Shown piece by piece: positions 1-7,299 of a stretch of DNA of 64,000 bases. Source of the stretch: Aliivibrio fischeri (GTDB lineage: Bacteria; Pseudomonadota; Gammaproteobacteria; Enterobacterales; Vibrionaceae); NCBI RefSeq assembly GCF_009727955.1, contig NZ_WOBR01000004.1:745724-809723 (forward strand). The letters are read 5' to 3'. Each line of letters begins with the position of its first letter. The first letter of the stretch is position 1. Below the pieces are notes generated by a model. It saw nothing but the letters and a program-made list of their open reading frames with translations, had not been told where the DNA came from and ran no database searches. The position numbers and the translations under genes are program-made.

Positions 1-229
1 GCGCACAAGAGTGACGAATGATTTCTAAACCGTCTTCATCTTTTGCTGTGATGATTTCAAGTTGAGCGTCATTTTCAATTAAATCGCACGCATCAACACG
101 AACACCATCAACACGACCAGCGATACAAGCTTTCGCAAGACCTGGACCGATGTCAGCAGCGACATCCATAGTTGAAACAGCGTTATCGAATTGACGTTGA
201 GAACCGTCTGGAAGAGTAATTACAGGCAT
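1..229 (-). CDS. thrS: Threonyl-tRNA synthetase, N-terminal part (cut by window start)
   Basis: Only the first 76 codons are present; the gene runs off the left edge. They begin [11 protein letters not shown] and form the TGS domain, followed by the start of the editing domain ([13 protein letters not shown], then IRHSCA), nearly identical in pattern to E. coli ThrS. The enzyme charges tRNA-Thr in the cytoplasm and edits mischarged Ser. The ATG at 229 has an AAAGGA ribosome-binding site just upstream. In E. coli ThrRS represses its own translation by binding a tRNA-like leader, and a matching hairpin lies at 248-268. Identity is certain from the N-terminus; nothing can be said about the catalytic core, which lies outside the window. 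Confidence 0.95.
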   Translation of the reverse strand, partial: MPVITLPDGSQRQFDNAVSTMDVAADIGPGLAKACIAGRVDGVRVDACDLIENDAQLEIITAKDEDGLEIIRHSCA

Positions 230-247
230 GTTTTATCCTTTACAGTG

Positions 248-268
248 GTGTTGCACACGAAGCAACAC
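248..268 (-). promoter_or_regulatory. tRNA-Thr anticodon-arm mimic in the thrS leader (translational operator)
   Basis: On the thrS mRNA strand a perfect 7-bp stem (GTGTTGC/GCAACAC) closes a 7-nt loop reading UUCGUGU. Placed on tRNA numbering, the loop has U33 and CGU at positions 34-36, a threonine anticodon. The CGU lies 28-30 nt before the thrS ATG, close to where the anticodon-like loop of the E. coli thrS operator sits. Geometry and sequence are seen directly; binding by ThrRS is inferred from the E. coli system. Confidence 0.7.
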
Positions 269-492
269 ATGCTAAAAATTAATAAACGAAAAATACGTTG
301 TATATAGAATAGTTGTGAGAATCAATCAACCACACAAAGGTCGGGAATACTCACAAGAGCGCTATTGTACGTTTCTTAACTCATTAATGCAAAAAAAGAA
401 TCAAGATCACAAAAATGATATTTCCCAGTTATTTGATTCTCGCTTCATTTCCATACAGAATAATGCAATCACTCAACAGACCTATGATATTT

Positions 493-774
493 ATGTGTGA
501 AATATTTGCTCATCAGCCAACTGAAAACTACCAATTCATCACTCGTTCTATTCGAATTGATGGTCATGCTACCAGTGTAAAACTAGAAGCTAGTTTTTGG
601 GAAACACTTGAAGAAATCGCTGAGTACCAAGGTTTAAGCGTCCCACGTTTTATTTCTACAATATACAAAGAGGCATTAGAACATAACGGAGAGGTCACTA
701 ATTTTGCTTCGTTACTTCGCTGTGCTTGTTTAATTTATTCACGTAAACCCCAAGAAACACTCTTAACTCTTTAA
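493..774 (+). CDS. Ribbon-helix-helix domain protein
   Basis: A 93-residue protein starting MCEIFAHQP. The segment RSIRIDGHATSVKLEASFW, followed by two predicted helices (ETLEEIAEYQGLSVPRFIS), is the pattern of a ribbon-helix-helix DNA-binding fold with its N-terminal beta strand. The same frame is open back to 415, but the MCEIF start fits related Vibrio proteins as I remember them; ATG 484 is an alternative and no start has a strong ribosome-binding site. No antitoxin-like partner toxin adjoins it: the next gene is glyoxalase-like. A small transcription factor is the likely role; its target is unknown. Confidence 0.7.
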   Translation: MCEIFAHQPTENYQFITRSIRIDGHATSVKLEASFWETLEEIAEYQGLSVPRFISTIYKEALEHNGEVTNFASLLRCACLIYSRKPQETLLTL

Positions 775-873
775 TGACACATTCATTTTAATAGATTTAT
801 CATTTGTCGTACTCACGTACTACCACCCTGCTTCAAACTCTCATTATGATGTTCTCACTCACAAGGAGAACTC

Positions 874-1269
874 ATGACAAAACTGATACATAGCATGGTG
901 AGAGTGCAAGACTTATCTGCCTCCATCAAATTCTACCGTGATGCACTAGAACTAGAGATCGTTAATCAATATCATTTTAATGATTTTTCACTGACCTACC
1001 TTGCGAATTCTGAAACAGGATTTGAAATCGAATTGACTCATAACCATGACCAACACGAACCCTATGTTCACGGTAACGGTTATGGACACATCGCGGTAAG
1101 TGTTGATTGTATTTACACGGCACATAAGCGTCTCAGTGCATGCGGTATTAACGCTTCTGATATTAAATCATTCGATCATGAAGGCGAACTATTAGCGACG
1201 TTCTTTTTCATTACCGATCCTGACGGCTATAAGATTGAGTTTATTCAACGAGCTGGTCGTTATTTATAA
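874..1269 (+). CDS. Glyoxalase I-like VOC family protein
   Basis: A 131-residue protein with two beta-alpha-beta-beta-beta modules of the vicinal oxygen chelate fold. The four metal ligands of E. coli-type Ni-dependent glyoxalase I can be placed at His6 (LIHSMVRV), Glu53 (FEIELTHN), His72 (GYGHIAVSV) and Glu122 (GYKIEFI), so lactoylglutathione lyase activity on the methylglyoxal-glutathione adduct is plausible. It is less similar to E. coli GloA than a true orthologue would be, so a relative with another substrate is possible. A ribosome-binding site (AAGGAG) precedes the ATG. It is followed after 20 nt by an ABM-domain gene, probably one transcript. Confidence 0.8.
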   Translation: MTKLIHSMVRVQDLSASIKFYRDALELEIVNQYHFNDFSLTYLANSETGFEIELTHNHDQHEPYVHGNGYGHIAVSVDCIYTAHKRLSACGINASDIKSFDHEGELLATFFFITDPDGYKIEFIQRAGRYL

Positions 1270-1289
1270 TAAATAAATTGGAGAAAAAA

Positions 1290-1580
1290 ATGATTCACTT
1301 GACTGCACAGTTCTGCGCTAAGATGGGAAAAGAAGACGCATTATATCAACTACTAACAGCAATATTAGCTCCTACTCGTAACGAAAAAGGCTGTATTCGC
1401 TATTGTTTATTTCAAGACCAATCAGATAACCGTAAATTTTTATTTCAAGAACAATTTGCTGATCAAAATGCTTTTGATTCACATTGTAAAGAAACACATT
1501 TTACTGACTTGATTGCTAACCTTGATGGTCTTTTAGAAGAAGAACCAAAAATAACGTTTTATAATGCTATAGAAGCATAA
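1290..1580 (+). CDS. Antibiotic biosynthesis monooxygenase (ABM) domain protein
   Basis: A 96-residue single-domain protein with the ABM ferredoxin-like dimeric barrel pattern: start IHLTAQFCAKMGKED, centre NEKGCIRYCLFQDQSDN, then FLFQEQFADQNAFDSHCKE. Family members include heme-degrading and quinol monooxygenases (YgiN type), but no substrate can be assigned. The frame is open back to a TTG at 1278, but GGAG at 1280-1283 is a good ribosome-binding site for the ATG at 1290, so the shorter start is chosen. It lies 20 nt behind the glyoxalase-like gene and ends at a strong hairpin terminator. Confidence 0.8.
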   Translation: MIHLTAQFCAKMGKEDALYQLLTAILAPTRNEKGCIRYCLFQDQSDNRKFLFQEQFADQNAFDSHCKETHFTDLIANLDGLLEEEPKITFYNAIEA

Positions 1581-1585
1581 AACAA

Positions 1586-1617
1586 ATAAAGCTCTCTAAA
1601 TTAGAGAGCTTTATTTT
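1586..1617. terminator. Bidirectional intrinsic terminator
   Basis: Stem AAAGCTCTCT/AGAGAGCTTT with a 5-nt loop, an A-rich 5' side and T-rich 3' side. It sits between the convergent ABM gene (plus) and spo0M (minus) and could serve both. Confidence 0.8.
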
Positions 1618-1655
1618 CATTTAATCATTCTACTTAACGCTTATTTCATCAGAAT

Positions 1656-2402
1656 TTATACACGTAAAATTCGCTGAACAGCATTATTTATTTCAGCACT
1701 TGAGGCATTTAGACCTAAAGAGAATGAAATGTATTGATCACCACGGTTAAAACCAAGAGAACGGTCAACTTCCGCTAAGCAATGGATAACACTACCATCC
1801 AAAATAAATGACAATTCAATTTCTTTCTTATTAATAAAGCCGCTACTTCTAAATTCAATTTCTTGGTAACAACCAGAATGAGACTTGAAGTGACCTCCAT
1901 TTAAAAAGCCCTTCTCAACATCTGCTTTTACCATGTTAAAGCCGGCTTGCTCAACTTGTTGGATAATCGCTCCAGCGACAGGTAACGGTTTTACTATTAG
2001 TAAATCTCGATCTGTTGGATCTAATGCGAAATCAATATCCAATACCGTCTCAACCCATACGTCACAGTGGTTATTACGAACATTTAATGCCGTAATTGGT
2101 GTTTCGTCAGGTAACTTAATAGTAAATGGTAATTTTTTCTGCTCACCGGCTTGGATAACAAATGGATTAACCGCTTGTGTATGAAATAGAGTGAATATTT
2201 GATAACTCACACCATTATCATTTTCAATTTTAATCTCTGTGTTCAGCTTGATATGAATAGCATCAATTTTCTGCTCTATATCGCCACCTTGAATATGAAC
2301 GGCACCAATAAGCTTATCCCCTTGGAAAAGCTCTGGATTTTCTAAAATGGTATCCACTTTTGCGGCACCAATGCCAAGAGAGGCTTTTAATTTTTTAAAC
2401 AT
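1656..2402 (-). CDS. Sporulation-control protein Spo0M family (arrestin-like)
   Basis: A 248-residue protein beginning MFKKLKASLGIGAAKVDT, with the typical Spo0M pattern: ENPELFQGDKLIGAVHIQGG near residues 20-40, then repeated beta strands with an arrestin-like double-sandwich layout (KLPFTIKLPDETP near residue 90). In Bacillus Spo0M affects sporulation and the cytoskeleton. In non-sporulating gammaproteobacteria the role is unknown, so the family name should not be read as function. No signal peptide, so probably cytoplasmic. It is the last of a minus-strand run and ends at the shared terminator at 1586-1617. Confidence 0.85.
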   Translation of the reverse strand: MFKKLKASLGIGAAKVDTILENPELFQGDKLIGAVHIQGGDIEQKIDAIHIKLNTEIKIENDNGVSYQIFTLFHTQAVNPFVIQAGEQKKLPFTIKLPDETPITALNVRNNHCDVWVETVLDIDFALDPTDRDLLIVKPLPVAGAIIQQVEQAGFNMVKADVEKGFLNGGHFKSHSGCYQEIEFRSSGFINKKEIELSFILDGSVIHCLAEVDRSLGFNRGDQYISFSLGLNASSAEINNAVQRILRV

Positions 2403-2450
2403 CCGTAATTCCTTTTAGCTATTAAGAGCTAATAATCTTAATTTTAGAGA

Positions 2451-3533
2451 TTAAGTTCCTAATATTTGCATAGGTAATTGCAGCAAAGCATCACCGCTAC
2501 TTGCAAAATACCAAATAATGCCAATTAATGAACTCACTAACCCTATATACCAAACCGATGAAATAATTTGTCCGTATCGATCCAGTGGCAATAAATGACT
2601 GTGATGACGAGCTCGCCATTCAAATACAATTTCTAAACTACCCATGATAAGTAAAAAACCAAACAGCGCTAGGCCTAAATAGTAACTTAATATGACACCA
2701 CTAACAGCTGCTAGTGCACATAAAAAAATACCAAGCTTACTGTTCATTGAAAAGCTAATACTTTTTAAAACGTGCCCACCATCTAATGGGAGTATTGGTA
2801 ATAAATTAAATAAATTTAAGAATGCATTAAATACAGCAAGACCAGCAAAGAACATCTCCCCTGTTATCCAATATACCACCATAAGAATAAGCGAAAGGAT
2901 TAAGCCAAAAAATGGCCCCATAATCGAGATAACAACATCTTGCCATCGCGTATTTATCTTCTCATCACTCAGAGCTAAACCGCCTAAAAATGGTATAAGG
3001 TAAATACCTTTGGTTTTCATTCCAAAATATTTCATCGCTTTTATATGTCCATACTCATGAAACATTAAACAAGCGATCAAAGATAAAGCGAATTCAATAG
3101 AGAATAACCACGAGTATGCAGCAAGACTTGCAGAGGCTAAAACAACCTTAATTAATTTGGCACTTTTTAATGCCTTCATTCCTAATGAAACTAACCCTAT
3201 TAAACTGAATTTACGCTCAGCTTTAATAGGAGTATGCGGAACCTGTTTTTCAATGTCTTTTTCGTTACGGCAGCCTTCTGCTACTAACTCACCATCAATC
3301 ATTGCACGGTATTCAATAAGGAATGGTTGCCAAGTCACTTTGGCCTCTAACTGACAAGTGATGATTTTTTCACCTTGAGTTAACTGAAACTCATGATGAT
3401 AGTGATCATTATGATCCGCCGATGCAGCGTGTTGAGCAACAAGAGTATTACTCCAAAATAATTGCTGCCAACCTGCTATTGAACCTTCTAAACGAAGTGG
3501 CTGACCTAAAAAGTCGATAGATAATAATTCCAT
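2451..3533 (-). CDS. Site-2 protease-like M50 family membrane metalloprotease
   Basis: A 360-residue integral membrane protein. About 100 soluble N-terminal residues precede several hydrophobic segments. The zinc motif HEYGH is at residues 159-163 and the third-ligand motif LPLDGGH near 249-254, both characteristic of peptidase family M50 (intramembrane proteolysis). There is no PDZ domain, unlike RseP, so this is a second, simpler S2P-type protein. The extended hydrophilic N-terminus is unusual and its role is unknown. It lies 48 nt upstream of spo0M and 18 nt downstream of yqfB on the same strand, so co-transcription is likely. Substrate unknown. Confidence 0.85.
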   Translation of the reverse strand: MELLSIDFLGQPLRLEGSIAGWQQLFWSNTLVAQHAASADHNDHYHHEFQLTQGEKIITCQLEAKVTWQPFLIEYRAMIDGELVAEGCRNEKDIEKQVPHTPIKAERKFSLIGLVSLGMKALKSAKLIKVVLASASLAAYSWLFSIEFALSLIACLMFHEYGHIKAMKYFGMKTKGIYLIPFLGGLALSDEKINTRWQDVVISIMGPFFGLILSLILMVVYWITGEMFFAGLAVFNAFLNLFNLLPILPLDGGHVLKSISFSMNSKLGIFLCALAAVSGVILSYYLGLALFGFLLIMGSLEIVFEWRARHHSHLLPLDRYGQIISSVWYIGLVSSLIGIIWYFASSGDALLQLPMQILGT

Positions 3534-3551
3534 TATTGACCTCTATTTCCT

Positions 3552-3869
3552 TTAAACTAAATGATAAGAGATAACGTAAAGTTGACCTTTATTTGGGTAA
3601 ATTTCTTCGATAATATTTTTAAGTTCTTCTAATGTCATATTCTCTTGCTCAGCATGGTACTGATTAAGATCATCAAAATTAATTGGTTCAACATTGTCGA
3701 TAGCTAATCGGCAAAAACGACGATTATCTTCATAAGTACTAACTTCAACTTCGGTTCCAATCACGTAATCTTTTTCTGATTCATCACGAATCGTGATCAC
3801 TTTCTTACCCGATAAAATATCTGATTCAAAACGCTCAAAAAACGTCATTTCTGTTGGTGCTGTTTTCAT
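3552..3869 (-). CDS. yqfB: N4-acetylcytidine amidohydrolase, ASCH domain
   Basis: A 105-residue ASCH-domain protein that aligns end to end with E. coli YqfB (103 aa), which hydrolyses N4-acetylcytidine to cytidine and acetate. The catalytic Lys-Thr-Glu set reported for YqfB falls on Lys23, Thr26 (GKKVITIRDES) and Glu76 (HAEQENMTLEEL) here. Cytoplasmic nucleoside salvage or repair role inferred from orthology. It sits between yegD and the M50 protease in a minus-strand run with short spacers. Confidence 0.9.
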   Translation of the reverse strand: MKTAPTEMTFFERFESDILSGKKVITIRDESEKDYVIGTEVEVSTYEDNRRFCRLAIDNVEPINFDDLNQYHAEQENMTLEELKNIIEEIYPNKGQLYVISYHLV

Positions 3870-3940
3870 TGTCTTTTCCTAATACAATTCGAGCTGCGAC
3901 AATGCAGCTCGAAAATTAACAATTAATAAAATAGAGCTCA

Positions 3941-5293
3941 TTACCCAAAGCAGTAATTTGCCCAGTGTGCTAATCCCGCTGTAACAGAGCCAAAATAATT
4001 ACCACCAACAATCTCAATGTTTGGTAATTGCTGTTGTAATGCTGAACGTAGAATTGGAGAACGAGCAGAACCGCCAGTGACATAAATGATATCTGGTGTC
4101 GTACCAGCTTGAACGATCGCTTCTTTAATCAGCTTATTAATGTTCTCTTGTGGCTTCGCAATTGCTTCTGCTAAACATTGTTGAGAAATATTTAAGGTTA
4201 AACCTTCATCAAGATAACTTAAATCAACGGCTTTCTCTGCATATTCTGATAATGCTATTTTCGTTTGCTCTGCATCACGCAGCAGTTTGTAACTTAACTT
4301 TTCATCATAAAGTTTAATTAAACGTGCAACTTTTTCTGGCTCTTGAGTATCATTAAACATCTGCATTAAATGTTTACGATTACCAAAACCAAAGAAATCC
4401 AGCTGAGCAACGATGTTGTTGATGGCAATTGGGTTCCAAAACTGCGTCATTGGTAATTCTAAGCCTTTATGAGTTCGACTCTGTGAACCAAGTAAAGGCA
4501 TAAACTGACGATGTGCAAGGTAAATGTCTAAATCGTTACCACCAATACGAGAACCACTGTGAGATAAGATCCCTTTCGTTCTGTCATGGTGTTCACGCCA
4601 AGACGGCCCCATTTGAATCATTGAACAGTCCGTCGTACCACCGCCGATATCAACAATCAGAACCGTTTTGTCTTCTGTTAATGTTTGTTCAAAGTCTAAA
4701 CCTGCCGCAACTGGCTCAAATTGAAACTCAATATTTTTAAAACCCACACGCATTGCTGCACGTGACAAAATTGAAATTGCTTGAGCATTAGCTTCGTCGC
4801 TTGCTGCGCCTTGGAAGTTAATTGGGCGGCCAATTACTGTCGACGTAATATCTTGCTGTAGCTCTTGCTCTGCATTGTTTTTGATGTTTTTCATCATTGC
4901 AGTAACAAGATCTTCAAATAAACTCACTTGTACATCACGCAAACCAGATACACCTAAGAATGATTTAGGTGATTTTACGTAATACACTTCTTCAGGATCT
5001 TCGATGTACATATTTAATGCTGCTTGACCAAATGTCATCGACTCAGCATCAACATCGATATCTTCTTCACGATTGTATGAAATTGCAGTGTGAAGCAAAC
5101 GTTCATTTATATCTGTACTTGGCTGAACGCCCCAAATACGAAATAAATATTCAGAAACCGCTTCACGAGTAGGTGCACATAACGCAGAAGGAATAAAAGT
5201 ATTATCCCCTTCTAGTTTTAGTAATTTTGTTTGGTTATTTTGAATGGTCGCAACTGAACAGTTAGCGGTTCCGTAGTCAAATCCAATAAACAT
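3941..5293 (-). CDS. yegD: Hsp70-family chaperone-like ATPase YegD
   Basis: A 450-residue actin/Hsp70 ATPase-fold protein, the same length as E. coli YegD. It opens MFIGFDYGTANCSVA (phosphate 1 loop), has the second phosphate loop VLIVDIGGGTTDCSM near residue 210 and the adenosine motif VTGGSARSPIL near 405. It lacks the long Hsp70 substrate-binding domain, so it is not DnaK. E. coli YegD is described as a chaperone-like protein of unclear client. ATG at 5293. Spacing of 71 nt to yqfB downstream suggests a shared transcript. Confidence 0.92.
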   Translation of the reverse strand: MFIGFDYGTANCSVATIQNNQTKLLKLEGDNTFIPSALCAPTREAVSEYLFRIWGVQPSTDINERLLHTAISYNREEDIDVDAESMTFGQAALNMYIEDPEEVYYVKSPKSFLGVSGLRDVQVSLFEDLVTAMMKNIKNNAEQELQQDITSTVIGRPINFQGAASDEANAQAISILSRAAMRVGFKNIEFQFEPVAAGLDFEQTLTEDKTVLIVDIGGGTTDCSMIQMGPSWREHHDRTKGILSHSGSRIGGNDLDIYLAHRQFMPLLGSQSRTHKGLELPMTQFWNPIAINNIVAQLDFFGFGNRKHLMQMFNDTQEPEKVARLIKLYDEKLSYKLLRDAEQTKIALSEYAEKAVDLSYLDEGLTLNISQQCLAEAIAKPQENINKLIKEAIVQAGTTPDIIYVTGGSARSPILRSALQQQLPNIEIVGGNYFGSVTAGLAHWANYCFG

Positions 5294-5355
5294 TGTGGTA
5301 CACCTAGCATTATTAAAAGGGAGCTGATTTTACTCGCTTGTACACCATTTGCCAA

Positions 5356-5904
5356 TTAAAATGAGAAAGATGCTGCGATTCCAACTTGTTCATCACTGAT
5401 CACAGGTGCAATCATGACGTTATTTGAATCAAGGTACTTATCAGTAACCAAATATTGAATGGTTGTCGCCAATACTGCACCGGCAATTACATCACGCCAA
5501 TAATGGTGTTCATTCTCCACACGTGAATATCCAACTAAACTCGCCCCTATATAAGCAGGAACCCCATATTCCCAACCATAACGGAACTGTAAGTATGAAG
5601 CACCTTGGAATGCAGACGATGAATGCCCAGATGGAAAACTTAAATTGTCCTCCCCATTTGGTCGCTCCTCTTTTACTGTATATTTTAACGCTTGTGTTGC
5701 AGCTAAAGTGTAAGTAGCGCCTTTAGCAAACATCCAAAAACCATCATAATCTTCTTTATATAAAGCTATCGAACCTGCAATAACAGGAATCCCAACCGCA
5801 CCAATGTCTGCAGCGAGATCTCCAGATTGCTTTTCTTCTGCCTGAGCACTGTAACTTGATGCTATTAATGAAAAAACTAGCCCTACCGTTATTAACGATT
5901 TCAT
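5356..5904 (-). CDS. PAP2 superfamily phosphatase, exported
   Basis: A 182-residue protein with an N-terminal signal peptide (cleavage probably near residue 22, SAQA-EE). The three acid-phosphatase motifs are intact: K74-x6-R81-P82, PSGH at 91-94, and S127-R128-x5-H134-x3-D138. This predicts dephosphorylation of lipid phosphates or undecaprenyl pyrophosphate at the periplasmic face, or membrane anchoring by its hydrophobic helices. The exact substrate cannot be read from sequence. It is the first gene of the minus-strand run leading into yegD, with a 62-nt spacer, and its promoter would lie in the divergent region toward 6134. Confidence 0.85.
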   Translation of the reverse strand: MKSLITVGLVFSLIASSYSAQAEEKQSGDLAADIGAVGIPVIAGSIALYKEDYDGFWMFAKGATYTLAATQALKYTVKEERPNGEDNLSFPSGHSSSAFQGASYLQFRYGWEYGVPAYIGASLVGYSRVENEHHYWRDVIAGAVLATTIQYLVTDKYLDSNNVMIAPVISDEQVGIAASFSF

Positions 5905-6133
5905 TCTTTAACCTTAATGTTCAACCTTAGATACAATAAATACATTGGTTGATGTGAGTACTTCTTTTGTGATTATATCGAGATAACCGTGAAGTAAATG
6001 TCAATTTATCTACATTTTGAAACGTTTAACTGATTGTTTTTACTTTTATTCGCACTGGATAGACCATTAGATGAGAAGAGATTGGTTATACTATCCAAGT
6101 TATTTCATTAGCTAGGTTTTTACCAAATTTATT

Positions 6134-6841
6134 ATGCAGTTAAATCAATATTTTTCAGAAACAGATAACTCATTTGAATTCACACGCCAACAAGCAAGCG
6201 ATTTTGCGAAAAAAGTGGCTGGTGATTTTAACCCAATTCATGATGTGGATTCTAAGCGTTTCTGTGTTCCTGGTGATTTATTGTTTGCAGTTTTACTATC
6301 TAAAACTGGCATCAGCAATAAAATGCACTTCGATTTTGCAGGTATGGTATCTAACGGTACAGCGTTACATATTAACCACACTGAACAAGGTGAATATTCA
6401 CTTTCAGACGATAATGAAAAAGTATATCTTCATGTAAAGCGTAGTGGTGAAAAAAATCTTAACCCTGAGTTTATTGAGCATGTTGTAAAACAATATGTTC
6501 AATTTTCAGGAATGAACTTCCCTCATATCATGGTTCCATTAATGGAAGAAAAACAATTAATGATTAATTGTCAGCGCCCATTAGTAATTTATGAAAGCAT
6601 GGATATCGAATTTACTCGATTAGATATTGCTGCACCTAGTGTTGAATTCACTGGTGCAACCATGGATATTGAAGGGAAACGTGGCATTGTTAAGCTAAAC
6701 TTCAAATTTACAGAAAACGGTGAAGAAGTTGGTCATGGTACTAAGCGAATGATTGCGACAGGTTTAAAGGCTTACGATCAAACCGCTATCGATGACTTAG
6801 TCGAGCGATTTGTTGCTCTAAAAACCGCTTACAACAACTAA
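6134..6841 (+). CDS. DUF3581 family protein, possible hotdog fold
   Basis: A 235-residue cytoplasmic protein conserved in Vibrio-like gammaproteobacteria as DUF3581 (family recalled, not searched). Residues 30-60 (GDFNPIHDVDSKRFCVPGDL) resemble the MaoC/hotdog hydratase signature in which an Asp-Phe-Asn-Pro-x-His segment and a PG turn shape the active site, hinting at a hotdog fold acting on acyl thioesters. That functional hint is my inference. Monocistronic: a terminator follows at 6869. Divergent from the PAP2 gene. Confidence 0.75.
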   Translation: MQLNQYFSETDNSFEFTRQQASDFAKKVAGDFNPIHDVDSKRFCVPGDLLFAVLLSKTGISNKMHFDFAGMVSNGTALHINHTEQGEYSLSDDNEKVYLHVKRSGEKNLNPEFIEHVVKQYVQFSGMNFPHIMVPLMEEKQLMINCQRPLVIYESMDIEFTRLDIAAPSVEFTGATMDIEGKRGIVKLNFKFTENGEEVGHGTKRMIATGLKAYDQTAIDDLVERFVALKTAYNN

Positions 6842-6868
6842 AATTTATAAATTAAATAATGACTTATA

Positions 6869-6898
6869 AAAGAGTGCTTCTGCACTCTTTTTTATTTT
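6869..6898 (+). terminator. Intrinsic terminator after DUF3581 gene
   Basis: AAAGAGTGC/GCACTCTTT 9-bp stem, 4-nt loop, followed by TTTTTATTTTT. Confidence 0.85.
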
Positions 6899-6968
6899 TA
6901 AAAAGGCAATCTAGATCACAATCTGCATTATTGTTTTACGAGTCATATCATATCATACTTCTTTATAG

Positions 6969-7002
6969 GTATCTCATTAATGAAATTTATGTATCTCATT
7001 AA
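6969..7002. repeat. Two 12-bp direct repeats, 22 bp apart, upstream of a small gene
   Basis: GTATCTCATTAA occurs at 6969-6980 and again at 6991-7002. The 22-bp period is close to two helical turns, as expected for tandem operator sites. The pair lies 20-50 nt before the likely ATG at 7022, where promoter elements would be. No known regulator motif is recognised. Confidence 0.5.
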
Positions 7003-7021
7003 CACCGTAAAGTTGGCTAGA

Positions 7022-7243
7022 ATGAAAACAATAATAAAAGATGAAAGACAAATTAAATTACAACAAGCTGCTTTAAACGTAATCCCTGATAAAACTCATT
7101 TACGTTTAATTAATGCTCATTATTCATGTGGAGAATGCTATGCTGCGTGGTTTGGTCCACCTGTATGTATTTCTTGCGGAAAAAAAACGTTTGTTATTGC
7201 ATCAAATTTATATTCAGAACAAGGCATTTTTGACGTTTTTTAA
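7022..7243 (+). CDS. Small hypothetical zinc-ribbon-like protein
   Basis: A 73-residue protein with two Cys-x2-Cys pairs (SCGECYAAW and VCISCGKK, residues about 36-39 and 49-52) separated by nine residues, a probable zinc knuckle. Frame is open back to an ATG at 6980, but that start lies inside a direct repeat; the ATG at 7022 gives a cleaner protein and is preferred. No family recognised. It ends against a bidirectional terminator facing gyrA. Function unknown; could bind nucleic acid or protein. Confidence 0.55.
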   Translation: MKTIIKDERQIKLQQAALNVIPDKTHLRLINAHYSCGECYAAWFGPPVCISCGKKTFVIASNLYSEQGIFDVF

Positions 7244-7246
7244 TAA

Positions 7247-7285
7247 TAAAAAAAGCCCGCTTATTTCTAAGCGGGCTTTTTATTT
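7247..7285. terminator. Bidirectional terminator between small gene and gyrA
   Basis: 11-bp stem AAGCCCGCTTA/TAAGCGGGCTT with TTTC loop. It is flanked by an A-run on the left and a T-run on the right, so it has U-tracts in both directions for the convergent genes. Confidence 0.9.
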
Positions 7286-7299
7286 AACATTAGAATAAA

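Noticed and set aside
1278-1289. TTG start extending the ABM gene
   Set aside because: The extension consists of the ribosome-binding site (GGAG) for the ATG at 1290.
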